A stretch of DNA of 64,000 bases from Tretioscincus oriximinensis (GCA_022410635.1 JAJVDF010000650.1:614605-678604); one strand, 5' to 3'. Positions 29,111 to 41,315 are shown, numbered from the stretch's first letter. Made by a program: numbers and translations. Notes: generated from the letters alone by a model not told the origin.

Positions 29111-30366
29111 ATGTTTTTTATGCTTATTTTGTCCTCTCCTTACATATCTGTTCCTTACTTTGCAAATGTGGTTTCATTCAGAATACATGAAGAAAATAGC
29201 ATCCCTCTAAAAGTGTCTGACTTATGATCAGGGAGGGATTTGCTGTTTAACCTGTGTTTTAAATGAAACCTATAAATAATCATCCACCTGTTTNAGGTGT
29301 TCCATCTGCATCTGCCTACACTGAGTGCTATTGACAGAATGACTACATCTTGAACAAATAAAAATGCAACAATATAGTTGTGCAACACAATGAATAGCAT
29401 GACACAGCAGCTGGGGAATGGGATTGTAATGCCTTCTGTTTGAAACAGACTTTGCAGGTGTCATCTACATGATCAGGCTACATATGCTTCTAATTATAAG
29501 TCTCCGAAAGGCCCCTGGTGTAGCAAATGTATTCTTACTAATTAAACAGAGGAAACTTTGATGTGTGGAGTTTGCAGTTCAGTAATTTATGTGCTCTGAG
29601 AGAGATGTTGGGAGAAGAAGAAACTTATAAGCCATTCATTCTTCCGTTAAAAAATAAAATAAAAATCATTAAGGAAGGGAGAGAGAAATGTTCTAATACC
29701 CAGAGGATGAAATGGAAGTACTTTTCACAATCTTCTGTAAGTGCTCTTGCAAAGAACTGTTGAACTTCCATCATCAAAATAAAGTCTTCTGCAGAGTGTA
29801 CATTCTGTAAAATTTCAAGGTAAAGGGAAGGATTTAATATTTCATGACAGCAAAAAGACCTAGAACTAGAATCTTTTTACAAGAAAGCAGTTTAAGCCTG
29901 TAGCTTTCCAACCACTGATCCCTTAATTATTTCTTGCCATTGTATGACTATGCGTTTGCAAGGTTCTGCTACTGAATGGAAATTACCTTGCACCATTGAG
30001 TAGAGAATACAAAATGCAATGGCTGTGCAGAGTGTTTGTTTCAATGGCAAGGCGATGGCTTCAAAGTCCAAAGATCTTCCCCTTGGGTCTTTGCAAACAA
30101 TGAGGGCAGAGAATTAAAGTTTCTCAGATTTGAAGTTTATGTTTTGGGTCTGTTAAGCAATGCACAACCTAGAATATATGACTTTGAAAAAGCCCAGTAC
30201 CCACCTTCAGAAATGGGGAGAACTTAAGGAGAAGTCCAATGTGTGGGTTTTGCACCACTGTTTTTTGCAGGCATTTACCATGAACCTTTTCCAAGCCACA
30301 GATCAGAAATCCAGGACCTTTTTGCATTTACTGGCTGGAGCAAGCCAAACCACTTACTAGCCAGTC
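29111..30366. other. AT-rich non-coding DNA
   Basis: Nothing was recognised. Confidence 0.5.
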
Positions 30367-30384
30367 CTCTCTGCACTCCAGCAT

Positions 30385-30705
30385 TGTTAGAATGCATGAG
30401 ACCACTAGGGTCATGAGGCCAACCCCCTGCTCAATGCAGGATTCACTTAAACCATCCCAAGACAGATAGCTGTTCAGCCTCTGTTTGAAGACTTCCAGCA
30501 AAGAAGAACTCATCATCTCCTGAGGCAACCTCTTCCACTGGTTTATCATCCTTACTGTCAGAATTTTTTTNATATTTAATCTAAATATACTTCCTTGCAG
30601 TTTTATTCCATTGTTTCTAATCTTACCATGTGCCAATGAGAACAATTCTGATCCTTCTGCTCTGTCCAAGGTTGACACAGGTCTTCAAGAACAGATCTCT
30701 CAGAT
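30385..30705 (-). mobile_element. CR1 LINE 3' fragment, subfamily A
   Basis: The minus strand encodes SELFSLAHGKIRNNGIKL, FRLN, LTVRMINQWKRLPQEMM and SLLEVFKQRLNSYLS, the CR1 ORF2 C-terminus. The plus-strand AACCCCCTGCTCAATGCAGG marks the 3' region. The final ATAGAATCATAG repeat is lost or diverged. Confidence 0.85.
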
Positions 30706-33099
30706 TGAAAAACCATTTCTTAACTTCTGAACCATTCATGCCATTCAAGCCTGCCATAGTCTACACTAACCTGTGGATAACTGGTACCTATTCTGAGATA
30801 TAGTCTGGAATAAAGCTCAGTGGGGACTGGGCTTTAGAGGCAGCTTGAATTGCATGAATAGTACATAGCCATATGTAGCCTGTATAGTGCACATATGTCT
30901 CGTTCTCCAAGTGTGATGAAGGGTGCAAGCCAAGCCTACCTGAGTCAGGAATTCCAAAGCATTATGTTTTCACTTCCAGATCTCTGGGCTAGAAGAAAGA
31001 TGGCTTCTGCACTGAACGTGAGCATTTTCAATATCAGAGGACAAGAATAATTTCTAGCAACTATTCCTTGCCAGATAAATGGGGAGAAAAAACTTCTAGT
31101 AACAATAGAAGATTAAAGATTCTGCATCACATAATCAAATTAAAACATTCCAATTCTAAGATATTCATATTCATAGAAATGCATAATTAATGGTCACTTT
31201 ACATCCTCTTCCTTTGAAATCCTGGCATTATTGCGTTCCTATCACATAAGCAATGGCAGGAAAAAAATCATTGTGGTGATTTAGTCCACAACTAATAGCC
31301 CTGATCTAATTAATAATACTTATTTCACAATGCAGTTGCGATAATTGACATGTGAAACTAATGGAAAATGCTTCATTAATAAGCTGACCATAATTGGATT
31401 GTGCTTCATATTGCAATGATCCTCATTTATGTACCTGGAAGGGGAGGGGGGAGAAAATGTTCTTCTCCGTCATTTTGTACTCCTGCCAAAGAAAAACATC
31501 AATTGGAATTTTCTGATTGTTTCAGAATGTCAGTTAACATCCACTTGGTTGTTGTGCACTTAAGTGCCCATTGTGGAGCTGGTAATGGAATCATCTTTGG
31601 GTTTTTCTTCTTTCCTATTGATAAAGAAGAAGTAAAAGAAAAAGATAGATGAAGACAAAGCAAAGCTTATGCAGCCTACCTTTTCCTTGTTAGTCTTCAC
31701 TGTGGTATGAGACCAATAAAGGCCTGATCANCACATTTTATCTCCTGCCCTTTGGTGGTGATATTTACTGTCTGTCCACCCCACAGAACCACACATGCCC
31801 ACCATTCCACTCCCTCTAAAGGTCTCTACTGCGGAGTAAATAGCCACCACATGTTATCTGATTTTGCAGCCTCCATTTTGTAAATTCTGAAAGAAATTGT
31901 AAACACTCATTGGCTCTTGCCTAGTAGAGATTGCCTGGGAATTGTATGCAGGCTTGCAATGAATGCTGGGACTTGTAGTCAGGAAAGTGGAACAATGAAT
32001 TCTGGAACTTGTGGTGTCACAAGAGTTGCCAGGATGTGTTGAGGACAGAGAGAGAACTGTGAGGAAGACTGAAGGTAAATGGGGAATACTTGTGAATGTG
32101 TTGCCTTGGCTTTTAAAAAAGTGATTTAAAATTTATAGTGGGGAAAAAGCCATAGTGTAGGAGACTGAAGTGGAGACAATTACTGAGGCAATTGAATATG
32201 TTACCCACACCTATGAGCAGAAGCTAACTCATGACAAAGCAACCAATTTTAACTTCCATGTGCAAGTGCTGCACATCAATGCATCCTAGTCCATAGCAGA
32301 AAAGATGGTCTGCTGATTGTCTAGGCTGCAATAATGAAGTGACTCCAGATGAGATTGATATAGGTTGCAGTCACATATAGCAGCAAACAAAATGGAAAGA
32401 AAAGAAAAAGGTGATTCAGATGTGCTTTAGAAATCATAGCACAGGGCATTCATGTTTTCTTTTAATCTCTGATCTTTTTTTTCAGCTAAGAACATTCATA
32501 AAAGATTGGAAGGGCAGACAAATGTATGAAGGATCCTATCTGAAAGCTCTGGAGTTTATCAAAAAAAGCACCATGCTGGGAAGTTCAGAAACCATTTCAC
32601 ATTATATTCATTTCTCTCCTCTAAGTAGGTGCATCCAAGGCTATTTCCACATTTGTTTTATTTGCTTTATCTGAGGCAAAACGTAAGTAACTCATCCTAG
32701 AGGAATGGAATAAGGCTGTTCTCTTTCTGAATGACCTGCCTTATCCCAGTCCCATGTGCCAACTTAAAAGCCTTTTTAAACTGGTGTGTCAACTTCCAGG
32801 GTCAGTTCTAACAATGGTTCCATGTATACCGCTGAAACCCTTCCACCATCATGGTATCATAGGGACTTGCTTTCAGCATGGTCTTCATGGTCTGGTATAC
32901 CAGCACTGGTCCAGTTGTGGACCATTGTTTTCATGTGGAAGGTAGACTGGGATAGAACCCATTGCTTTATCCCAAGGGAAGAGGAATTTTATTACAATAT
33001 TTGCCCTTGTTGATGTTCCTATTGAATTGCTAAGCTGATCACTAAAATACATGAGCTGATCTTTTCACAGGTAGACAGTGCCTCACAAGTGCATCATAT
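30706..33099. other. AT-rich non-coding DNA
   Basis: No gene. AATGCTGGGACTTGTAGTC near 31962 resembles the STAF/ZNF143-type motif noted at 13.37 kb and is followed by a decayed repeat, AATTCTGGAACTTGTGGTG. Segment 31260-31400 is rich in TAATTA-type words and could be a conserved element. Confidence 0.4.
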
Positions 33100-33199
33100 G
33101 ATGTGATTGTTTTAAATATGTTGTGTTTTTATTGTTAACCACCCTGAGAACTTTGGGCATAGGGTGGAATAAAAATAAAAATAAATAAATGAATAAATC
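33100..33199 (+). mobile_element. L2-like LINE or SINE 3' tail
   Basis: TTGTTAACCACCCTGAGAAC, GGGCATAGGGTGGAATAAAA, then an ATAAATAAATGAATAAAT tail. The plus-strand counterpart of the tail family at 18.9 kb. Confidence 0.75.
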
Positions 33200-33786
33200 A
33201 TGTTGTTGAAGAAGCAGAAGTATTTTCAAATTGCCTTTTGTAGTCTGACATTATTTAGATCTAAGTGATCATCATTTAAAATAAATGGGGCCTTTACACA
33301 TGATGGGAATGGTCATTCTTTCCTAGGCTATAGGAAGATCATTCCCTACCATTTGCATTCTGGGTACAAGGATATTTCTTGGAAAAACAGACATTGCAGA
33401 GCAGGCTTTCAAGTTTAGACGTGCTCAGCCTGCCTCCCCTCTTTTGCTAGCATGCAGGCAGCAAAAATCTAAGCTGGAACATGATCTGGTCAACCAATCA
33501 GTATAGAGTTATTTGCAGGCAATTATTTCATGCAATGCAATAGTAAAAAATAGCATTATGAATAGGATACNGAACTTTGTGTTGACATTTTTAGCTTAAT
33601 TTTTTGGTTTTCTTTTAATAAACATTGGGGGGTTCTTACAGAAAGGAAACCAGAATTGTTTTATTTCCATATATGTGTTGAAGGTTAAATATTCTATTCT
33701 ATTCTATTAATGTGTATTTTATTCTATTCTATTAATGAGTAGAGTGCAACAATAATAATTAAGTAATTTAATCTTGCTTCTGAGGA
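33200..33786. other. Non-coding DNA with (ATTCT)n
   Basis: Short pentamer arrays ATTCTATTCTATTCTATTAA at about 33691 and again at about 33721. Nothing else was recognised. Confidence 0.55.
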
Positions 33787-34270
33787 CTATGGGTGCGTTC
33801 ACACGACTATTTTATGCCTCAATTATAGCCCTCCGCCTGCTTTTGGGGGCTTCTGCCTGGAGATCGGGTTTGCAAAAGGAAGAGGACAAAACCTCATCCT
33901 CCCCTTAGCCGATCTGTTTGACAGCAGGCAGAGCCGATCTGCAGGGAATTCNGCTGAAGGAGGGGAGACAGCTGCGTTCTGCTGGCTCTATCAAAATGGA
34001 GCCTAGGTCTGGGTAATGTTTTGGGACAGAGCTTGGCCACCCACATGCCAAAATGTCTCAAAATGACCCAAAACGTTACCTAGACCTAGGCTGTTTATGG
34101 ATAGGGCCAGCAGAATGTAGCCATCTCCCCTCCTTCAACTGAATTACCTGNAGATCGGCTCTGCCTGCTGTCAAATAGATCAGCTGAGGGGAGGAGGAGG
34201 TTTTGTTCTTTTTCCTTTTGCAAAGCCGATCTCCAAGCAGAAGCCCCCCAAAGCAGGCAGAGGGCAGCCT
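33787..34270. mobile_element. Large imperfect palindrome (DNA-transposon derivative)
   Basis: The left arm, from about 33826 (CCTCCGCCTGCTTTTGGGGG), pairs with the right arm ending near 34265 (CCCCCCAAAGCAGGCAGAGG). Many inner blocks also pair, such as TTGACAGCAGGCAGAGCCGA with TCGGCTCTGCCTGCTGTCAA and GCCTAGGTCT with AGACCTAGGC. Arms are about 200 bp around a 45 bp centre at 34028-34068. The left outer end, GGGTGCGTTCACACGACTAT, resembles transposon termini and recurs in part at 36264. No coding capacity. Confidence 0.75.
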
Positions 34271-34339
34271 GGGCTTAGGAAAAGGCTTCTCATGACACGC
34301 AGTCGGCTGATCAGCTCTGTTGGGCTGGCTGCGTATCAC

Positions 34340-34482
34340 GAGAATTCATGTATACGTGTGAACAGACACGCCATTGTATATTCCGGAATATAGCTTTGTG
34401 GTGTGAAGGGATAGGCATTTGCTATATTCCNGAATATAAATTTATAGCACTTTTTCGGTCATTGTATGAACAAGCCCTAAAT
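34340..34482. mobile_element. MITE-like segment with TTCCGGAATATA motifs
   Basis: GTGTGAACAGACACGCCATT on the left and AATGACCGAAAAAGTGC, whose reverse complement ends TTGTTCATACA, on the right. Two TATATTCCGGAATATA-type palindromes lie inside (one with an N). It could be the right end of the 33.8 kb element or a separate insertion. Confidence 0.45.
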
Positions 34483-35829
34483 ATGTTTTACTGTGTTATT
34501 TGGAACATAAGACATAATGGAAATATTTATTGGAAATAAATATGAAAGGACACAAAGAAAATCTCACCATCTTTAGTCTCAATAAGTTATAACTGTAGAG
34601 TTTGGATATGCAGTCTGAGAAAATGAATGTCTGAAGATNTTTGCAAAAAGGAATATAAGAATCAACTTTTGAAATAAAATGCACGTTTGTTTTATCTCAG
34701 AATAACATGAAAGGGGGAGGAATTTTACATATCTCTGTAGAAAGGATCCAGTCACCTTATCATATGATGTTCAGGTTTCATAAATAACAAAGGATCGCCA
34801 TATTTTCAGAATATAATGGGTGTGAGAAGGTGTCTCTCTCCTTACATCACTCCCAAGACACTAGTATGTTTCAGTGTTTAATCATCACCACAAGTTGTTT
34901 CAGTTTCCATTGTAGTTTTTGGTATCCTTTTTCCTGCATGACTCCTCCACCCCAATGGTTTATAATATATCCGTTACCCATATTTTTTGCCCTAGTGCAT
35001 CCATTATCTCTTCCATCCTAATCCCTGCTATGGTGTAATGCTAAAGCATATCCGGCTTGGACAGCTCTTGGAATTAATCTTTAAGTGCATTGCGGCATTC
35101 CTGAAAATCAAAAAGCCATATATTACAATTTGTTAGGAAAGCCACTTCCTTTAGATATGGAATGTTTGTAGTTGTAGACTAAAGACAAACAGACAGATAT
35201 ATATGAGGCTACAGGGAGACTATATCAGTACTATATTAAGGAGAACATAACTGATTAGCCAATATTTTTAGAAAAAAAGTTTTAAAAATGAAGTTGCTGC
35301 CATCTATTCTTGTGTACTGCTTTAAAACATGGCAGCACATGAAATTATGTTTTCCATCAAGCTGTAATTCCACCCTAACATCCAATATCAAGAGATAAAT
35401 ACACATCCAATTGCTTTTTGCATTTTTTTCAAAGCTACTCTCACTATGTTGTGATTAAATTCTCTATGTATGCTTATATTGTATTGGGAACTACCTGAAT
35501 GTTATTGAAACTATGTCATTGTTAGCTTGGACATTAAGAATTGGGTAAAAAAGTTGCTTGATATTTACAATGGATAAAACTGCACTCTCTGTGGGTATTT
35601 TTTTTATCAATAAAGGCATGCTATTATGGATAAGCTCTCTGAAGTCCTTTCCACACTAAAGGATAGAACCTGAAATGGGGTTTTAACTGAGCATAAAGCT
35701 CTGTCATCCTAGGAGTTATCTGGTCAGGCTGTGGACTACATTTAGGTTATCTGTAGCTGGATTGCTCTAAGTTGGTATAGAGCAATTACAGGTAAAATGT
35801 AACATAAATGCAAGGGCAAGAAAAATAAA
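34483..35829. other. AT-rich non-coding DNA
   Basis: Nothing was recognised. Confidence 0.5.
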
Positions 35830-36240
35830 AATACACCTGGGCAAAAGACCTGGGTATATTGTTAGATCACAGACTAAACACAAGTNAACAGTATAAAGTA
35901 GCTGCAAAAATCATGTGGCATATTAATACAGTTCTGCAGTGAATTTAGTAATTATTGTTCTCTACAATGGTCAGATGACACTTGGAATACCATGTTCAAT
36001 TCTGGGCACTCCAATTTTAAAAAGACAATGATAATCTGGAGCAACTTTTAAAAAAAAGTTACAAGGATAGTGAATGGTCTGGACACCATGCCTTGTGAGG
36101 AACAGTTAAAGGATNTAGGGATGTTTAGTCTACAAAGAGAAGCCTGAGGAGAGATGTGACAGCTGTGTACAACTATCTAAAGGGCTGTCGGGTGAGTGCC
36201 CACTACTGGCCTCTGCTTTAGCCAACACAGCTGTTCAAAA
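35830..36240 (+). mobile_element. CR1 LINE ORF2 C-terminal fragment, subfamily A
   Basis: In broken frames, AGACCTGGGTATATTGTTAG and ATCACAGACTAAACACAAGT match the [12 protein letters not shown] region of the 44.9 kb copy. CTCCAATTTTAAAAAGACAA, GAATGGTCTGGACACCATGC and TTTAGTCTACAAAGAGAAGC match the [15 protein letters not shown] and FSLQKR region. Truncated at the 3' side near 36190. Confidence 0.75.
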
Positions 36241-36262
36241 GTAAGTAGATTTTCAATCTAGG

Positions 36263-36400
36263 GCTGCATGCACACAGCTATTTTATTCCTCAATCGGTGT
36301 GAGATGAGGAAGGTTCTGGCACATGTGTTAAGTGTGTTTCAGCAGTCATCCTGCAATAAACGCCATTTATCCCAGAATAAACTATTGCTGGGATAATCAG
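36263..36400 (+). mobile_element. DNA-transposon end fragment
   Basis: GCATGCACACAGCTATTTTA, then TTCCTCAATCGGTGTG, aligns with GCGTTCACACGACTATTTTA, TGCCTCAATTATAG at 33797. TTATCCCAGAATAAAC at 36368 carries the recurrent GAATAAA motif. Confidence 0.5.
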
Positions 36401-36408
36401 GCATCATT

Positions 36409-37159
36409 ATGGAGAACCTCCNAAATCTCGCAGCCAACCTCCATCAGGGATGCAGTAGGACCTCCAGGGATGCAGTTGGAGTATCCCACTCCCGGGAGTG
36501 CAGCCCTCCAGCTGCCTTGGAGAATGGGGGTTTCAGGCAGAGAGGACATCAGAGCGAGGAAGAGGGACAGCTTCCCTCAGTTGGGACCCCTTCCTTAGAA
36601 GATGTACCGGTATCCTCTTGCACCGAGGAGAGTCCTCCACGAATGAGGGAGGGGGGCTCCTTGTAGTGTGTGATTCAATTGTCAGGCATATTGAAAGGAG
36701 GGTGTGCATTGGGTGTAATGACCGCATGGTAACTTGCCTGCCGGGTACTAAGGTTGCGTACATCACGCTACATCTAGATAGGCTGTTACACAGTGCTGGG
36801 GTGGAGCCAGGTGTTGTGGTACATGTTGGTATCAACGATATTGGGAGAGCCAAGCGGGGAGTCCTGGAAGCCAAATTAAGGTTGCTAGGTCGAAGACTGA
36901 AATCCAGGACCTCCAAGGTAGCATTTTCTGAAATGCTACCTGTTCCACGTGCAGGACCAGATAGGCAGGCAAAGATTAGAAGCTTCAATGCGTGGATGAG
37001 GCTGTGGTGTCGTGAGGAAGGATTTAGATTTCTCTAGAACTGGGGGACATTTTGGGACAGGCCATACCTGTACAAAAGGGACNGGTTGCACTTGAACCAA
37101 GATGGAACCAGACTGCTGGCACTTAATATTAAAAAGGTTGCAGAGCAGCTTTTAAACTG
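36409..37159 (+). pseudogene. CR1 ORF1 pseudogene (esterase/SGNH-like domain)
   Basis: The N-terminal part lies in one frame (to about 36660, ending RMREGGS). The rest is in another, starting GGLLVVCDSIVRHIERR, so there is a frameshift near 36655. The second part carries an SGNH-like block I with CDS where GDS is usual, VVVHVGINDIG as the GxND block, LGRRLKSRTSKVAFSEML, NAWMRLWCREEGFRFL, and, after a second frameshift near 37037, YLYKRD and LHLNQDGTRLLA, ending at the TGA at 37157-37159. The family protein is encoded by CR1 elements and is thought to act in the ribonucleoprotein. At least two frameshifts and the lost Gly make it non-functional. Confidence 0.8.
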
Positions 37160-37274
37160 ATATCTGGGGGAAAGCCGACAGGAGCTGGGCAGCATCTGGT
37201 TCGAGATAGTGTAAATGTAAATGCAATTGCATTTCGGAGGGGGAACCCGGATGTAGTATTCAAGTAAAAAGCTG
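37160..37274 (+). mobile_element. CR1 inter-ORF spacer
   Basis: ATCTGGGGGAAAGCCGACAG and GAGCTGGGCAGCATCTGGTT follow the ORF1 stop, as expected between CR1 ORF1 and ORF2. ORF2 itself is absent; the sequence breaks into an inverted CR1 3' end. Confidence 0.6.
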
Positions 37275-37520
37275 TAAACAGCCCATCAAGTCTCACACAG
37301 AGGCCCACCAGATNCACGTGGGCAGATGCACGAACAGAGGAAAGCAAAATATGCACCAGTTCATGACTCCCTGCAAATGGTATTTCAGGAGTCCTGCCTG
37401 TTGCTCCATCCAGACATCCATCCTAGTATGAATTTATACCCTTGGTGTCCCTAAACCTGTCTAGTCCTATCTTGAAACTATCTAAGCTCTTAGCTACCAC
37501 TACCTCTTCAGGAAGTAAAT
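37275..37520 (-). mobile_element. CR1 LINE 3' fragment, subfamily B
   Basis: Has the subfamily B tail blocks TCACACAGAGGCCCACCAGA, GAACAGAGGAAAGCAAAATA and TTAGCTACCACTACCTCTTC. It lacks the last 35-45 bp of the 3' end, and internal deletions are present. Confidence 0.8.
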
Positions 37521-37836
37521 AGTAAAACTATTAAAATTACTTATTTAGTATATGTTATGAAGTGAATCATCTTAAAAAAAANTTTTTTNAAAAAAGACAT
37601 TCTCCATTGAANATAATTAAATTTGTATTTTTTAAAAATAAACAAGAAAATTAGTTTTGTTTCTATTTTTTATTTAGTAATTTATGTAATGTTTGTATCT
37701 CGTACACAATTGTAACAACAAAATTTCGGAGCTTACCTCACAGCAGAGCTGGTGTTTTTATTATTATTATTATTGGTTAGTATTTTAAATATATATATAA
37801 AATCTAAATAGAATTATATTTTAGTTGAGCTGGAGG
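37521..37836. other. AT-rich non-coding DNA
   Basis: Contains a short (TTA)n at 37757-37774 and runs of A and T around Ns near 37575-37595. Nothing else was recognised. Confidence 0.5.
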
Positions 37837-38084
37837 ACTTCAGGGGCTTTGTTTTGCAGGAAAAAAACTGCTTTTTAAACTGCTAAAATTCCCAAATCTC
37901 CAGACTCTCTCTCCTGGCGATTTTCTGCCCTTCTTCCTTAGGCTGGAAAGAGGAAATGACTGAGCTGGTTTGCTAGCTCCTCCCTCTCACTCCACCAGCA
38001 AGCTCCTCCCACCTCAGGGGCTTTGTTTTGCAGGAAAAAACCTGCTTTTTAAACTGCTAAAATTCCCAAATCTCCAGACTCTCT
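37837..38084. repeat. Direct repeat, about 72 bp copies at 174 bp spacing
   Basis: CAGGGGCTTTGTTTTGCAGG through ATCTCCAGACTCTCT occurs at 37841-37909 and again at 38015-38083, nearly identical. The roughly 100 bp between them contains CTCCTCCC motifs. It could be one and a half units of a tandem repeat or the ends of a small LTR-like element. Confidence 0.85.
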
Positions 38085-39870
38085 TATGTGGAATGGAGTC
38101 ATCATGAAGATTATACTATCGTGGTAGGAAAATCTCAAGTTCCTGCAGCCTAAGTCAGGCACTAACTACATGTAGGCGTCTGGTGAAACAGCAAATGTTC
38201 CAAATAATGTTATTGCACATTTTCTCCCCCATGTAACATTGGGCAGGAATGCATCTTTGCATCTTACAGGGGTATTGTGCCATCAAAACTGGAAGCCTAT
38301 TGATATTTGCAGTTGGTAGTGCAGAACCAAAGAATGCCTCCTTTATTAAAAGCTCTCTGACTTCAGAATTGTCTGATGGAGAATATAGTGTGAGATTGTC
38401 CATTCTTTTACCTCAGTGAGCTAAATAATGTCGTGTTTATTCTATATAAAAATTGGGAATGGGGTGCATAGCACAGGTTGAAAGGGCTTTTTCATTNTCC
38501 CTGTCAAAATATCTTTCAAGTTGGCCAGCCATTATCTACTTTGAGTTGTTTGTTACCATTTAGTAGATGAATACAGCCAACTTTCATTTATCCTTTCTCC
38601 ATTTCCAATAAAAATCCCCACATACTCAGGCAGCTGCATCGAACATCAGTATGTTACATATATTTGTCTGGCTTCATTCCACACAGCACTTGTATATTCT
38701 AAGGTTTCCCAGCTTTGACTGATCCATATCTTTACAATATATTCTGAATGTTGTCATTCTGTCAGCTGCTTACAAATATTTGCTGGTTGTCAAGAGCAAG
38801 TCCATTAGTCCCATCTTCCAAATGCTATTTGATAGTTTGCTGTCAATATCAGATCCATTTTCCTGTTACCCCACTCTCATTATGACTTAGCAACAGCTAA
38901 AATATAATTCACAGAGAAATAATCTTACATTTTCTCATCAAAACTATCTTTTGCACAATAACTGTACATAGGCACTGACAGCTATTTTTCCTGGCACACA
39001 AATAATTTGATGCATCAGTGCTTAAAGCTGAATTGCTGTCAATTAATATAAAATCTGGTGTGGCAAATGTAGCACAAATTCGACTTACAAGTAGATTATT
39101 GACTCTATATACTGTGGATACAAGCACTGTTATNCTAGAAGCTACGAAATGCTGAAGCAAGTTAGTTTTCTCTTACCTCCTCTCCTCCACAAAACTCTGG
39201 TGTCCTTCTAACAGCACTTTAATTAAAAGGAAATGTTCACAAGCTGTTTTATGTGTGGCCTATTTGAATTGGATTATTCAGTATGTAATAAAAATGGAAT
39301 TTTGACAATCTTTCAATAAAAATATCAAGCGTTAACTGTCTATAAACTAATGGCCAATAGGCTATGGAATGCAGTTAAAGGGAATGTTTATGTTGCAAAA
39401 TACCCTCTTTGCTATATTTGAAACAACTCTCCAGTCCCTTGTAAGTGATGAGGGGATTTTATTTTTATATTTTGATTCTCGCAGATTAATGTTTCTGTGG
39501 CATGAAGATCATCATTAAACAATCTCATTATCTCTGTTTGAATGAAAATGCAATGATGCAGAAGCAGCAAATTTCTGCATACAGATGGTATATTAGCTCC
39601 AATCCAACATAATGGTGATGATTGTGCTTATTTTTACACAAAGCTTCCAAAGGGGTAGGCTATTTTTAATGTACACAATTTTGTGCCCTTGAGGTTAACT
39701 CCTAGATCTGAACATGGCTTTGAAGCATGAAATATGAACTGGTGACTAAAATTCACTCTTTGATCAGTTGAAACAAAACTATTTCATCTTCAGTATTCCA
39801 TTCAATAACGCTTTGGTTATCAAATAGCTCCACGTATATTGAAATTGTAAATCAGTGGCATTTCTTTCAA
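38085..39870. other. AT-rich non-coding DNA
   Basis: Nothing was recognised. Segment 39180-39560 is free of simple repeats and could be a conserved element; not testable here. Confidence 0.45.
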
Positions 39871-39960
39871 AATATTTATTTATTTATGTTCCACTCACCT
39901 CTCATAAGATCCTAAAGTAATTTGAAATATAAAACATAACAAAAACATATTTTAAAAGAA
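39871..39960 (-). mobile_element. L2-like LINE 3' tail fragment
   Basis: AATATTTATTTATTTATG, TTCCACTCACCTCTCATAAG, then ATCCTAAAGTAATTTGAAAT; a diverged tail. The adjoining 39960-40200 may be a decayed L2 3' region. Confidence 0.55.
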
Positions 39961-40969
39961 GGAAAAACTCTGGATAACCCTTTAAGAAAAAAAAAAGATA
40001 GAATTGCTTTCAAGGGCTTGGAACAAAAATTCCTAGTCTCTGGACTGCTCAAGGGGGAGCTGTGTTTCAGCAGCAAGTCTTGTTAAGACTCTGAAATATA
40101 CACCTCTCAGAGATCCTGGACCTAAATCTTTTGTTCCCAACTTCAAANCTCATGTGAGATTTATGGTCATGGTGCAGACTGTTCCATCTATGGCTTCTAA
40201 TGTTTAGAAAGTGGACCAGGTTTCTCCTGATCCACTGCTAGAAAACTAAGACAGGTAAGTGCAGAAAGAGCCTATATATGTGTGCTATTCAATCAAATTG
40301 TAAATATGCATGCCTTATTGCCCAACATCTACGTTTTCCACCACTACCCCCAGTTTCTATTTCCCAAGCAAATAAGTAAAGGTGCTTGTTTACTCCTGGT
40401 TTCTGTACTTTAGAACAACTTGATCAAGGTTTATGATTTTTTTATGTTTTTTTATTTTAAATATACAAAAGTTTACTATTTTGCCAAGGTAACAATATTA
40501 CATCATGTTTTGTGCAGTGAAGAAACAAACAAACAAAAAAGGCAATACCCTAAAAGGATTTTTGGTTTTTAAACAAGCAGAAAGGACATGCTATCTAAAA
40601 GAAACTTCACAATAGGCATTAGGGAAATTAAACTACTTACAAATGTTTGGAGAGTATATTATTACTGTATCTCTTTTTAATGTGTATATATTAATTTTCT
40701 TGCTGTCAGGGAACATAAGGTGACATACATATAGTTTGGACTGTATCTGCAGATGTTTTGCTACACAAAATCTTAGTGAAGCCTTGAGCTACAGATATTC
40801 ACTATAACAAGATCACCTGGTTGTGAGATGTGTAAAAAAATGTGTGAAATAAACATCACCATTTGCACTGAAGATGTTAGCTTGCCTAATACATTTGATA
40901 GTTCAGCTTAAAGAACTCTAATAACCCAAAAACCAAGACCTGAGCTATAGATAATTACCACTACAGAGT
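39961..40969. other. AT-rich non-coding DNA
   Basis: AGTGCAGAAAGAGCCTATAT near 40258 is another instance of the recurrent GTGCAGAAAGG-C motif. No gene. Confidence 0.45.
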
Positions 40970-41282
40970 TCTATGAAGAACTGTTAAACGATCTAGGGAC
41001 ATTTAGCTTGCAAAGGAGACGACTGAGAGGAGACATGATAGTTCTCTACAAATATCTGAAAGGCTGTCAGAGAAATGAGAAAAAGAGTAGATATGAGAAA
41101 AAACTTTCATAAGGCTGATCAGTCAGTTTAATAGAATGTTATAGGATGTAGTGAAGTCTTCAGAGAAAGTCTTCAGAGAAAGTCTTCAGTCATCTGTCTA
41201 GGATGATACTGAATCCTGCATTTCGCAAGGGTTTAGACCCCATGACCTTGGAGGTCTCTTTCAACTCTATGATTATATAATA
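40970..41282 (+). mobile_element. CR1 LINE 3' fragment, subfamily A
   Basis: GAAGAACTGTTAAACGATCT, GGGACATTTAGCTTGCAAAG, GACTGAGAGGAGACATGATA, then CCCCATGACCTTGGAGGTCT and TTTCAACTCTATGATTATAT. A middle part is deleted, and AGTCTTCAGAGAA is tandemly repeated at about 41156-41190. Confidence 0.8.
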
Positions 41283-41315
41283 CGTGTGGTTTACAGGAGA
41301 TACAGCTATACAGAA

